A stretch of DNA of 21,677 nt from a bacterium (GTDB lineage Bacteria; Bacillota; Clostridia; Oscillospirales; Oscillospiraceae). The notes below the pieces were generated by a model, which was not told where the DNA came from, made no database searches, and saw only the letters and a program-made list of their open reading frames with translations. Each line of letters starts with the position of its first letter. Position 1 is the first letter of the stretch. A program made the position numbers and the translations under genes. This document shows positions 1 to 9,085 of this stretch, piece after piece. The stretch covers positions 1 through 21,677 of the forward strand of contig SFVC01000037.1 of NCBI GenBank assembly GCA_004560375.1. Reading direction: 5' to 3'.

Positions 1-17
1 GACCTTAACGGGGGTTC

Positions 18-138
18 TTAGGGGGTGACCGACTAAGGACGCGCAAGCGTCCGCCGGAGGCCACCCCCTAAGCGCGCTCTTTGGTTACTTTCTCTCGCGC
101 GAGAGAAAGTAACGCCCCCCCGCAGGGGCGTCCCCTGC
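18..138. repeat. Intergenic array of inverted repeats
   Basis: Positions 1-196 contain no gene I can support. They hold several inverted repeats seen directly in the sequence. An outer stem pairs TTAGGGGGTGACC (18-30) with GGCCACCCCCTAA (59-71), with one mismatch. Inside it, GGACGC-GCAA-GCGTCC (37-52) is a perfect six-pair stem with a GNRA-type loop. A perfect 30-bp palindrome spans 84-113 (left arm GTTACTTTCTCTCGC). GCAGGGG-CGT-CCCCTGC (122-138) is a further seven-pair hairpin, and a G/C-run stretch continues to about 178. The block lies just downstream of the 3' end of the minus-strand mannosyltransferase gene and could help stop transcription there, although no clear T-run accompanies it. 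I infer a dispersed intergenic repeat rather than a classical terminator. Confidence 0.7.
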
Positions 139-196
139 TACCTCCCCCGGGGGGCGGGGGGATCGGGGAAGGGGGGAGCACCCCCTCCCGGAAAAC

Positions 197-2530
197 CTAC
201 AGCGGCCAGCTGGGGAACCACCGCAGGAAATAGGAGGCGTACCAGTTGGGCACGTACAGGCCGGTGAGCTCCGGGTAGAACACCGCGTACAGCAGGACGA
301 CGCAGCCCGTGAAGCCGTACACCGCCAGCCGGCCGCCCTCCCGCTTCCGGCTAAGCATATCATCCATCAGGTAGGCGATGGCGAAGCACAGGAACAGCAC
401 CGTGGGGAAATAGTGGTAGGCGAACAGGGTGCGCCCGATGGGCAGCCAGGGCACCAGCTGGGACAGGATGGCGATGAGGATGAACAGCGCCTTTCCGCAC
501 CGACGGCGCGCCATTTGAATCGCCACGCCCACAAGGGCCAGCAGCCCCGCCCAGGACACCAGCGGGTTGTTAAAGGAGGCGAACAGACTCCGCATCCCGG
601 GCGTCTCCAGATCCCGGTAGTAGAGGATGGGGCGGGCGTCCAGGATCCACTGGTACCAGTTGGACTGGTAGGGGTGCTCGGCTGTGACGCCCTGGTGGTA
701 GGTGAGCATGAAATACTGGTTGCGGAGCATGATGTCCACCGGGTTGTCGCTCTTGTCCGGGATGGCCTGGAAGAAGGCCTCCAGCTTGTCCCCCAGGCCG
801 GGGGTTTTGTCCTGGGCCGCCAGCGTTTCCGTGACTTGCTTTAGCTGCTCCGGGTACTTGTCCAGATGCTCCGGCAAGCGCTCCCAGAACCAGCTCACCG
901 ACTCCGCCGCCATGCCGGGGAAGCCGCCCTCGTTGCCCTTGGCCGAAGCGTAGGGGAAGTAGGACATGGTATAGATGATGACCGGGATCACCACGAAACA
1001 TACCACCGACAGGCCGATGGTGCCCCAGACATGGGCGGCGAAGGAGGGGATGTGGGGGGGCGCCCAGACGGGGGTCTCCTCCCGGAACATGGCCTCCGCC
1101 ACCTCCTGACGGATCTCCGGGGAGACGGGCTGCTCCTGGGCCTGACGCTCCGCCTCCCGCCAGTCCCCGGCCTTGAAGATCAGGCCCAGCAGCCACAGCA
1201 GGGCCAGCCCAGCCCCGGCGTACACCACCGTCCACTTGGAGGCGCAGCCAATCCCCCAGAACAGGCCGCTGAGGAACAGGGGCAGAATATAGTGGCGCAG
1301 CTTCTTTCCCGCCGGCACCGTGAGCCAGCGGTACATGAAGTAGTAGGACACCAGGATGAAGAACACGCCGTAGGTGTCGATGGTGGCGATGCGGGTCTGC
1401 ACCAGGTGCATGAAATCAAAGGTAAACAGGGCGGTGCCGCACAGGGCCACCGGAGTCTTGCCGAACAGGTTTTTCAGGAAAACATAAAGGATGGGCACCA
1501 TCAGCACGCCGAACAGCGTGCCCATAAACCGCCAGCCGAAGGGCACCATGCCGAAGATGGCGATGCCGATGGAGAGAATCAGCTTGCCCAGGGGCGGGTG
1601 GGACACCTCATAGGGATAGACGTTGTTCAGGTGCTCCAGGGCGGTGCGGGGGTGGTAGATCTCGTCGAAGTAGGACGAGTTCAGGTAGGTGTACTTGTCC
1701 GTCCACAGCTCGTGCTCGTCAAACAGGGCGGCCGCGCCCTCGTCCACGTGATCCGGGGCGGAGTGGAACGTGGGCCCTGTCTCCTCTTTGCCGCCCTGGA
1801 TCTCGGTGTACGTCCCGGCCCGCAGGGCCAGCTCCGCCAGCCACAGGCCCTCCTCCCGGTGGACGCTGCCGGCGGTGAGGCGGAAGCGGGAGGCGGTGAT
1901 GGGGCCCAGGGGCTCGCTGTCCAGATTCTTGTTGTCCTTTGTCATCTCCAGGCCGTTCCGATCCACCTGGGTACTGAGATCCAGCACCTTCCACTTCAGC
2001 AGGGAGTTGTAGGGCTGCTCCAGCCGGATGCTGTGCCACGCCCCGTCCTCTCCCTCCCACTCCAGGGTGTAGGAGCCGGTGCCCAGGGAGGTGTAGAAGG
2101 AGATCTCGTCCACCCAGATGGGCTCGTCGTAGGAGAACTCATAGCTGTCCCCCTGCTGGAACTTCACCACGCTCTGAGGGGTGTGGAGATCCCCCAGCTG
2201 GAAGAAGGCGGTGAGGGCGTACACGATGGTCAGGGCAGCGATGGGCAGGATATCCCGTTTTTCCATGGGGTGGCGCTTCAGGGTGAGGGTGAGCCGGCGG
2301 CCGGCCTTCGCCTCCTCCATGGCGATCCACTCCAGGCTGTGGGGCCGGGGGCGCAGGCACCACCAGTAATAGACGAAAAAGGCAATGCAGATCAAAAGCC
2401 CCAGCAGCGCCCACACAAAGGCGGGGGACAGATTGGTGAAAAACCAGGACACGCCCTCCCGCACCTGTTCCCAGGTGAGGGGTTCCGGACTGGGGGAGGG
2501 CGAGGCGGTCAGGGACAGCGGATTGATCAT
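197..2530 (-). CDS. Protein O-mannosyltransferase-like membrane glycosyltransferase (GT39/PMT family)
   Basis: Predicted 777-residue polytopic membrane protein. The PMT family transfers a sugar, usually mannose, from a polyprenyl phosphate carrier to Ser/Thr of exported proteins on the outer face of the membrane. Two membrane segments (about 38-58 and 94-112) are followed by a long, probably extracytoplasmic, beta-rich insert (about 115-260). Then come the family hallmarks: the acidic pair D289-E290 in SSYFDEIYHPRTA and HPPLGK at 311-316. Many hydrophobic helices follow, with a loop at about 540-660. The ATG at 2530 was chosen because TGGAGG lies seven bases upstream; a longer open frame to 2665 lacks a good ribosome site and adds an unconserved basic segment. 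The gene is monocistronic and diverges from hrcA. A possible -10 (TATGAT, minus strand) is at 2594-2589, without a convincing -35. The sugar and acceptor proteins cannot be read from the sequence; the SLH protease downstream is a surface protein that could be a substrate, but that is speculation. Confidence 0.85.
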   Translation of the reverse strand: MINPLSLTASPSPSPEPLTWEQVREGVSWFFTNLSPAFVWALLGLLICIAFFVYYWWCLRPRPHSLEWIAMEEAKAGRRLTLTLKRHPMEKRDILPIAALTIVYALTAFFQLGDLHTPQSVVKFQQGDSYEFSYDEPIWVDEISFYTSLGTGSYTLEWEGEDGAWHSIRLEQPYNSLLKWKVLDLSTQVDRNGLEMTKDNKNLDSEPLGPITASRFRLTAGSVHREEGLWLAELALRAGTYTEIQGGKEETGPTFHSAPDHVDEGAAALFDEHELWTDKYTYLNSSYFDEIYHPRTALEHLNNVYPYEVSHPPLGKLILSIGIAIFGMVPFGWRFMGTLFGVLMVPILYVFLKNLFGKTPVALCGTALFTFDFMHLVQTRIATIDTYGVFFILVSYYFMYRWLTVPAGKKLRHYILPLFLSGLFWGIGCASKWTVVYAGAGLALLWLLGLIFKAGDWREAERQAQEQPVSPEIRQEVAEAMFREETPVWAPPHIPSFAAHVWGTIGLSVVCFVVIPVIIYTMSYFPYASAKGNEGGFPGMAAESVSWFWERLPEHLDKYPEQLKQVTETLAAQDKTPGLGDKLEAFFQAIPDKSDNPVDIMLRNQYFMLTYHQGVTAEHPYQSNWYQWILDARPILYYRDLETPGMRSLFASFNNPLVSWAGLLALVGVAIQMARRRCGKALFILIAILSQLVPWLPIGRTLFAYHYFPTVLFLCFAIAYLMDDMLSRKREGGRLAVYGFTGCVVLLYAVFYPELTGLYVPNWYASYFLRWFPSWPL

Positions 2531-2634
2531 GGGGAAACCTCCATTGGCACGGAAAAAGCTTATCCGCGTACTTCGCATACATTTGTATATCATACTACGA
2601 TTGGAGCGGAAAAGAAAGCCCTTTTTTCCAGCCC

Positions 2635-2688
2635 TTGCACACGGAGGGGCAACCGGGGGCGGCAAGCAATCCCGGGGATGGTGTGCAA
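2635..2688. other. Inverted repeat in the divergent intergenic region
   Basis: TTGCACAC (2635-2642) and GTGTGCAA (2681-2688) are perfect eight-base inverted repeats 38 bases apart. They enclose a second pair, CCGGG (2653-2657) and CCCGG (2671-2675). The structure lies between the mannosyltransferase start and the hrcA promoter. It could be an operator or a transcribed hairpin. I recognise no known family. Confidence 0.4.
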
Positions 2689-2745
2689 AATCAGCCGGGC
2701 TTTTTAGCGGGGAAAACCATTCACATTTAATTTACAACTGGCCTA

Positions 2746-2774
2746 TTGACAATTTGAGGGGGTGGTGGTAGAGT
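2746..2774 (+). promoter_or_regulatory. Sigma-A type promoter of the hrcA operon
   Basis: A consensus -35 box TTGACA (2746-2751) is followed, after exactly 17 bases, by TAGAGT (2769-2774) as the -10 box (four of six matches). Transcription would begin near 2781, inside the CIRCE operator, which is the usual arrangement for HrcA-controlled promoters. Confidence 0.8.
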
Positions 2775-2778
2775 ATCT

Positions 2779-2805
2779 TTAGCACTCAGGGAGTATGAGT
2801 GCTAA
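2779..2805. promoter_or_regulatory. CIRCE operator, perfect consensus (HrcA binding site)
   Basis: TTAGCACTC (2779-2787), nine bases, GAGTGCTAA (2797-2805). This is an exact match to the CIRCE inverted repeat. It lies five bases after the -10 box, so HrcA bound here would block initiation of its own operon. Confidence 0.97.
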
Positions 2806-2827
2806 ACCCGTGGAAGGGGGGCTGGCC

Positions 2828-3895
2828 TTGGAGCTGAGCGAACGCAAGAAGAAAATCCTGCGGGCCGTGGTGGAAAGCTACATCCAGACCGCGGAGCCGG
2901 TGGGCTCCAAGGCGCTGGCGGAGCTGGCGGGACTGAAGGTGTCCTCCGCCACCATCCGCAACGACCTGGCCGACCTGACGGAGCAGGGCTATTTGGAGCA
3001 GCCCCACACCTCCGCCGGGCGGATCCCCTCCCCCAAGGGCTACCGCCTCTACGTGAACGAGCTGATGGAGGAGCAGCGGCTGAGCCTGGAGGAGACCCGC
3101 CAGATCAACGAGGCCCTGCACCTCAAGATGCAGGAGCTGGACAAGGTCATCGGCCAGGCGGGCCGCATGGTGTCCCAGCTCACCAACTACCCGGCCTTCG
3201 CCCTGGCGGAGGGCTCCCGGCGGCTGACCATCAAGCGGTTCGACCTGATTCTGGTGGACTCCGCGTCCTTCATCGCCGTGGTGATGACGGACTCCAGCGT
3301 GGTGAAGAACAAGCTGTTCCGCCTGCCCGCCGATCTCAGCGAGCCCCAGCTTCAGCTGCTCACCACCCTGCTGAACACCGCCTTCGTGGGCAAGACGCTG
3401 GATCAGCTCACCCCGGAGCTGATGCGGGTGGCGGAGCACGCGGCGGGCAGCTCCTACGGGCTGATTTCCCTGGTGGTGTCCTTCGCCATGGAGGTGCTGG
3501 AGGCGCTGGAGAACAGCCCCGTGTACACCGCCGGAACCAGCCACATCCTGGATCACCCGGAATACCAGGACGTGGGCAAGGCCCAGAAGCTGATGAGCTA
3601 TCTGACGGAGGATCACGCCCTGGCCCAGGCGCTGGCCCTGCCCGCCCTGGAGGGGGACGACACCAAGATCCTCATCGGCCCGGAGAACGTGGCCGACGAG
3701 CTGAAGGACACCAGCGTGGTGCTGGCAAGCTATGACATCGGGGACGGCATGAAGGGGGTCATCGGCGTGGTGGGCCCCACCCGGATGGACTACGCCAAGG
3801 TGGCCGCCAAGCTGTCCTATGTGGCGGACGGGCTGTCCAAGTTGTTCGGACAGCCGGAGCTGCCCCCGGCCGCGCCGGAAAAGGAGGAAGAATAG
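2828..3895 (+). CDS. hrcA: Heat-inducible transcription repressor HrcA
   Basis: HrcA represses class I heat-shock operons by binding CIRCE and normally needs GroEL to stay active. The N-terminal winged helix is visible (LSERKKKILRAVV, then SSATIRNDLADL and SAGRIPSPKGYR), followed by the GAF-like dimerisation region. The product is 355 residues from the chosen start; the B. subtilis protein is about 343. I place the start at TTG 2828 because a GGAAGGGGG ribosome site ends about six bases upstream and the protein then begins MELSERK, as family members usually do. The alternative ATG at 2795 overlaps the right arm of CIRCE, lies only about 14 bases after the predicted transcription start, and has AGGGAG too close to be a good ribosome site; it would add 11 residues. 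First gene of hrcA-grpE-dnaK-dnaJ. Confidence 0.95.
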   Translation: MELSERKKKILRAVVESYIQTAEPVGSKALAELAGLKVSSATIRNDLADLTEQGYLEQPHTSAGRIPSPKGYRLYVNELMEEQRLSLEETRQINEALHLKMQELDKVIGQAGRMVSQLTNYPAFALAEGSRRLTIKRFDLILVDSASFIAVVMTDSSVVKNKLFRLPADLSEPQLQLLTTLLNTAFVGKTLDQLTPELMRVAEHAAGSSYGLISLVVSFAMEVLEALENSPVYTAGTSHILDHPEYQDVGKAQKLMSYLTEDHALAQALALPALEGDDTKILIGPENVADELKDTSVVLASYDIGDGMKGVIGVVGPTRMDYAKVAAKLSYVADGLSKLFGQPELPPAAPEKEEE

Positions 3896-3898
3896 TCC

Positions 3899-4486
3899 AT
3901 GGCTGACAAGAAAAAAAAGCAGAATCCCATCCCGGAGGAGGCCCGGCCCGAGACGGAGCCCGCCCCCGACCAGGAGGCCCAGCCGGCTCCCGACCAGGAG
4001 CAGGCCGCCGACACCCCCGGCACGGAGGCCGCCCCGTCCCAGGAGGGGGCTGAGACCCCCGGTACGGAGCAGCTGCTGGCGGAGGCGGCGGACAAGTACC
4101 TCCGGCTGGCGGCGGAATACGACAACTACCGCAAGCGCACCGCCAAGGAGAAGGAGTCCATCTGGAGCGAGGCCAAGGCCCAGACGGTGGCGGCTTTCCT
4201 CCCGGTGTTCGACAACCTGGAGCGGGCGCTAAAGCAGGAGACCGCCGACGAGGCCTACAAGAAGGGCGTAGAGATGACCATGAAGGGCCTCCAGGACGCC
4301 CTGACGGGGCTGGGCGTGGAGCAGATCCCCGCCCTGGGCGAGACCTTCGACCCCAACCGCCACAACGCCGTCATGCACGTGGACGACGGGGAGGCCGGGG
4401 AGAACACCATTGTGGAGGTGTTCCAGCAGGGCTTTGTCTGCGGGGAGAAGGTTATCCGGTTCTCCATGGTGAAGGTGGCGAATTAG
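3899..4486 (+). CDS. grpE: Nucleotide exchange factor GrpE
   Basis: GrpE is the co-chaperone that drives ADP release from DnaK. The 195-residue product begins with a basic patch (MADKKKKQ) and a low-complexity Pro/Glu/Ala stretch to about residue 60. This is followed by the long dimerisation helix (LAAEYDNYRKRTAKEKE, then FDNLERALK) and the C-terminal beta domain with GETFDPNRHNAVM and VVEVFQQGF-like sequence ending in RFSMVKVAN. It starts three bases after the hrcA stop; its ribosome site (AAGGAGGAA) lies inside the end of hrcA, so the two are probably translationally linked. The acidic, Pro-rich head is variable in this family and probably disordered. Confidence 0.96.
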   Translation: MADKKKKQNPIPEEARPETEPAPDQEAQPAPDQEQAADTPGTEAAPSQEGAETPGTEQLLAEAADKYLRLAAEYDNYRKRTAKEKESIWSEAKAQTVAAFLPVFDNLERALKQETADEAYKKGVEMTMKGLQDALTGLGVEQIPALGETFDPNRHNAVMHVDDGEAGENTIVEVFQQGFVCGEKVIRFSMVKVAN

Positions 4487-4542
4487 GGCCGCCCCGTATC
4501 ATTTGTATAAAACAATCTTTACAATAAATTGGAGGAATTATT

Positions 4543-6390
<1,848 letters not shown>

Positions 6391-6408
6391 CAAGCCTGAC
6401 GGGACACA

Positions 6409-6427
6409 GCGGGGCCGGGGGCCCCGC
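6409..6427 (+). other. Intercistronic hairpin between dnaK and dnaJ
   Basis: GCGGGGCC-GGG-GGCCCCGC forms a perfect eight-pair stem in the gap between dnaK and dnaJ. No T-run follows, so it is not a standard terminator. It may act as an mRNA-stability or processing element that sets the DnaK:DnaJ ratio; that role is inference. Confidence 0.5.
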
Positions 6428-6456
6428 CGTTCCCGCGTAAAGAGGTGATTCCATAT

Positions 6457-7608
6457 ATGGCAGATCAGAAACGAGATTATTATGAAGTGCTGGGCGTGGC
6501 CAAAACCGCGTCCGATGACGAATTGAAAAAAGCTTACCGCAAGCTGGCCAAGCAGTACCACCCGGACATGAACCCGGGCAACGCCGAGGCGGAGGCCAAG
6601 TTCAAGGAGATCAACGAGGCCTATGAGGTGCTGTCCGACAAGGACAAGCGGGCCAAGTACGACCAGTTCGGCCACGCCGGGGTTGATCCCAACTTCGGCG
6701 GCGGCGGCTTCGGCGGCGGCTTCGACATGGGCGACATCGACCTGGGGGATATCTTCGGCTCCTTCTTCGGGGGCGGCGGCTTCGGGGGCTTCGGAGGACA
6801 GCGCCGGGCCGACCCCAACGCCCCCCAGCGGGGCTCCTCCCTCCGGGCCAGCATCACCATCTCCTTCGCGGAGGCCATGGCGGGCTGTGCCAAGGAGCTG
6901 TCCCTCACCCGGACGGAGAGCTGCGACACCTGCCACGGCACCGGCTGCGCCCCGGGTACCACCGCCGAGGTGTGCTCCACCTGCCGGGGCACCGGCCAGG
7001 TTCGCATCCAGCGGGGGGCGGGGGGCTTTGCCTTCAGCACCTCCGCGCCCTGCTCCAAGTGCCGGGGGACGGGCAAGATCATCCACCAGCCCTGCGCCGA
7101 CTGCCGGGGGGCGGGCCAGATCCGCCGCCAGCGCAAGATCAAAGTGCGGGTGCCCGCCGGCATCGACCACGGCCAGACCATCTCCATGCGGGGCCAGGGC
7201 AACGGCGGCCTCAACGGCGGCCCCGCCGGGGATCTGCTGGTGGTGGTGGCGGTCACCCCGGATCCCCGGTTCGAGCGGGACGGGTCGGATCTGTACACCG
7301 TCCACACGGTGAGCTTCACCCAGGCGGTGCTGGGCGGCGAGATCCAGATCGAGGGCATCGACGGCGCCATCAAGCACAACCTGCCCGCCGGCACCCAGCC
7401 CGGGAGCCGGATCACCCTCCGGGGCAAGGGGGCGCCCAATGTCAACGGCCGGGGCCGGGGGGAGCTGTACGTCACCATCCAGGTGCAGGTGCCCACCAAC
7501 CTCACCGGGCAGCAGAAGGACGCCCTGCTGGCCTACGCCGAGGCCATGGGGGAGGGCTCGCCAGCCCCCACGCCGGTGAAGGACTTCTTCAAGAAAAAGA
7601 AAAAGTAA
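6457..7608 (+). CDS. dnaJ: Chaperone protein DnaJ (Hsp40)
   Basis: Type I DnaJ that stimulates DnaK ATPase and delivers substrates; 383 residues. The J domain has YHPDMN (HPD at 35-37). It is followed by a Gly/Phe-rich region (about 70-120) and a zinc domain with all four CxxCxGxG motifs between about 156 and 220 (CDTCHGTG, CSTCRGTG, CSKCRGTG, CADCRGAG). The C-terminal substrate-binding domains end in a basic KDFFKKKKK tail. The ATG at 6457 is preferred because AAAGAGGTGATT lies just upstream; the GTG at 6445 is part of that ribosome site. It is the last gene of the operon and is followed by a hairpin terminator. Confidence 0.98.
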   Translation: MADQKRDYYEVLGVAKTASDDELKKAYRKLAKQYHPDMNPGNAEAEAKFKEINEAYEVLSDKDKRAKYDQFGHAGVDPNFGGGGFGGGFDMGDIDLGDIFGSFFGGGGFGGFGGQRRADPNAPQRGSSLRASITISFAEAMAGCAKELSLTRTESCDTCHGTGCAPGTTAEVCSTCRGTGQVRIQRGAGGFAFSTSAPCSKCRGTGKIIHQPCADCRGAGQIRRQRKIKVRVPAGIDHGQTISMRGQGNGGLNGGPAGDLLVVVAVTPDPRFERDGSDLYTVHTVSFTQAVLGGEIQIEGIDGAIKHNLPAGTQPGSRITLRGKGAPNVNGRGRGELYVTIQVQVPTNLTGQQKDALLAYAEAMGEGSPAPTPVKDFFKKKKK

Positions 7609-7621
7609 GGGAACATGGACA

Positions 7622-7654
7622 GGGCCGCAGGCATTCCGCCTGCGGCCCCTTTCT
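7622..7654 (+). terminator. Rho-independent terminator after dnaJ
   Basis: GGGCCGCAGGC (7622-7632), a five-base loop, GCCTGCGGCCC (7638-7648), then CTTTCT. The eleven-pair GC stem has a modest T-rich tail. It sits between the converging dnaJ and DUF4177-type genes and could serve both strands. Confidence 0.75.
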
Positions 7655-7836
7655 CATACTTCCCGCTCAAAGATCAGGTCGAATTGTACGATATCGCCGC
7701 CGGAGATGTGGGACGGCACCCATCCGGCGTACCGCCAGCCCTCTTTGGCGCGGCGGTCGATGATCTCCCGGTGCTCCCGGTACTTGGTGACCGAGACGCC
7801 CTCGCCCACCACGGTGGTGTATTCGTATTCGTACAT
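7654..7836 (-). CDS. Small DUF4177-type protein
   Basis: A 60-residue protein with the pattern I associate with DUF4177: an N-terminal aromatic strand (MYEYEYTTV), then HREIIDRRAKEGWRYAGWVP and a final strand QFDLIFEREV. The small beta-alpha-beta family has no established function. The start codon lies three bases beyond the stop of the SPFH gene (stop 7842-7840, start 7836), so it is almost certainly co-translated with it. No strong ribosome site of its own is visible, which fits coupling. A role linked to the SPFH membrane scaffold is suggested only by position. Confidence 0.8.
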   Translation of the reverse strand: MYEYEYTTVVGEGVSVTKYREHREIIDRRAKEGWRYAGWVPSHISGGDIVQFDLIFEREV

Positions 7837-7839
7837 GGC

Positions 7840-8838
7840 TTACTTACCGGGTTTGGGCGGGTTGGGCTCCACGGTGTCGAACACGCTCTTGGCGCTGGCG
7901 CACAGGCCCGCCAGTCCCTGGAGCTCGCTGGGGATGATGATCTTGGTGGCCCGGCCGTCGGCGGCCTTCTGGAAGGCCTCCAGCGCCTTGATCTTGATGA
8001 CGCCCTCGCCGGGGGCGGCCTCATTGATGAGCTTGATGGCGTCGGCGGTGGCCTGCTGCACCTTCATGATGGCCTGGGCCTCGGCCTCCGCCTCCAGGAT
8101 CTTGGCCTGCTTGGCGCCCTCCGCCTGGAGGACGGCGGCCTGCTTGGCGGCGTCGGCCCGGAGGATGGCGGACTGCTTCTCGCCCTCGGCCACCAGGATC
8201 TGAGCCTGCTTCTGGCCCTCGGCCTGAAGGATGGCCTCCCGGCGCTCGCGCTCGGCCCGCATCTGCTTCTCCATGGAGTCCTGGATGTCCCGGGGTGGCA
8301 TGATGTTCTTCAGCTCCACCCGGTTGACCTTGATGCCCCAGGGGTCGGTGGCCTCGTCCAGAATGGAGCGCATCTGGGTGTTGATGTGATCCCGGCTGGT
8401 GAGGGACTGATCCAGCTCCAGATCGCCGATGATGTTACGCAGGGTGGTGGCGGTGAGGTTCTCAATGGCGGACAGGGGGTGCTCCACGCCGTAGGTGTAC
8501 AGCTTGGGGTCGGTGATCTGGAAGTAGATCACGGTGTCGATCTGCATGGTGACGTTGTCCTTGGTGATGACGGGCTGGGGATCGAAGTCCACCACCTGCT
8601 CCTTCAGGGAGACGGTCTTGGCCACCCGCTCAAGGAAGGGGATCTTCAGGTGCAGGCCCACGCCCCACACCGCGTGGAACGCGCCCAGCCGCTCGATGAC
8701 CACGGCCTTGGACTGCTGCACCACCTTGATGTTGGAGGCGATGATGGCCAGGATGAGGATCACCAGGGCCAAGGGGATGGCGAAGGTGAGGATGGCCCCC
8801 AGATCGGGAACCGAGGCGGACAGAGCCAGTGCTTTCAT
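7840..8838 (-). CDS. SPFH/band-7 membrane scaffold protein (stomatin/QmcA-like)
   Basis: 332 residues. One hydrophobic helix near the N-terminus (about 15-34) anchors the protein. An SPFH/band-7 domain follows (about 36-195, including the family-typical VITKDNVTMQIDTVIYFQI). Next come five consecutive 11-residue repeats at 202-256, each built on the pattern A-I-L-x-A-E-G-x-K-Q-x, which should form a long coiled coil. The C-terminus is Pro-rich. Such proteins form ring-like oligomers that organise membrane microdomains and are often paired with an NfeD protein, as here (nfeD upstream on the same strand). The ATG at 8838 has AAGGAGGA eight bases upstream. A 140-bp hairpin array lies between it and nfeD, so whether the two share a transcript is uncertain. 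Confidence 0.93.
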   Translation of the reverse strand: MKALALSASVPDLGAILTFAIPLALVILILAIIASNIKVVQQSKAVVIERLGAFHAVWGVGLHLKIPFLERVAKTVSLKEQVVDFDPQPVITKDNVTMQIDTVIYFQITDPKLYTYGVEHPLSAIENLTATTLRNIIGDLELDQSLTSRDHINTQMRSILDEATDPWGIKVNRVELKNIMPPRDIQDSMEKQMRAERERREAILQAEGQKQAQILVAEGEKQSAILRADAAKQAAVLQAEGAKQAKILEAEAEAQAIMKVQQATADAIKLINEAAPGEGVIKIKALEAFQKAADGRATKIIIPSELQGLAGLCASAKSVFDTVEPNPPKPGK

Positions 8839-8933
8839 GTGTGTTCCTCCTTATATGTCATACTATGTCATACTTCTGATTTCCTGAACAAAAGAGCGGA
8901 TCGTTTGAAAGAGGACGGTTTATACTAATTCTT

Positions 8934-9073
8934 CATAAAACAGTTTACTGTTTTATGGGGCCGCATTCTGCGGCCCGGCGGCGCAGCCGCCAAGAATGTT
9001 GTCAATCCTTTTCTTGTGCGCCGCAGGCGCGGCGGCGATACGCCGCCATAAAAAGATTTTTAAATCTTTTTAT
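8934..9073. repeat. Array of six adjacent perfect inverted repeats
   Basis: Six perfect inverted repeats occupy nearly every base. They are: CATAAAACAGT-TT-ACTGTTTTATG (8934-8957); GGGCCGCA-TTC-TGCGGCCC (8958-8976); GGCGGC-GCA-GCCGCC (8977-8991); a 26-base spacer; GCGCC-GCA-GGCGC (9018-9030); GGCGGCG-ATA-CGCCGCC (9031-9047); and ATAAAAAGATTT-TT-AAATCTTTTTAT (9048-9073). AT-rich hairpins flank GC-rich ones. The block lies between nfeD and the SPFH gene, and no reading frame of interest crosses it. The last hairpin, read on the minus strand just after the nfeD stop, resembles a weak terminator. The remaining 95 bases up to the SPFH start hold only its ribosome site. Confidence 0.85.
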
Positions 9074-9085
9074 CAAGAAATAGTA

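Noticed and set aside
866..2707. Long plus-strand open frame (613 codons) opposite the mannosyltransferase gene
   Set aside because: Same GC artefact; the product is Gln/Gly/His-rich, and the minus-strand frame has clear PMT motifs and a ribosome site.
2795..2827. ATG at 2795 as the hrcA start
   Set aside because: It overlaps CIRCE, the ribosome site is too close, and the added 11 residues do not resemble HrcA N-termini. Kept as an alternative.
6445..6456. GTG at 6445 as the dnaJ start
   Set aside because: The GTG is part of the AAAGAGGTGATT ribosome site serving the ATG at 6457.
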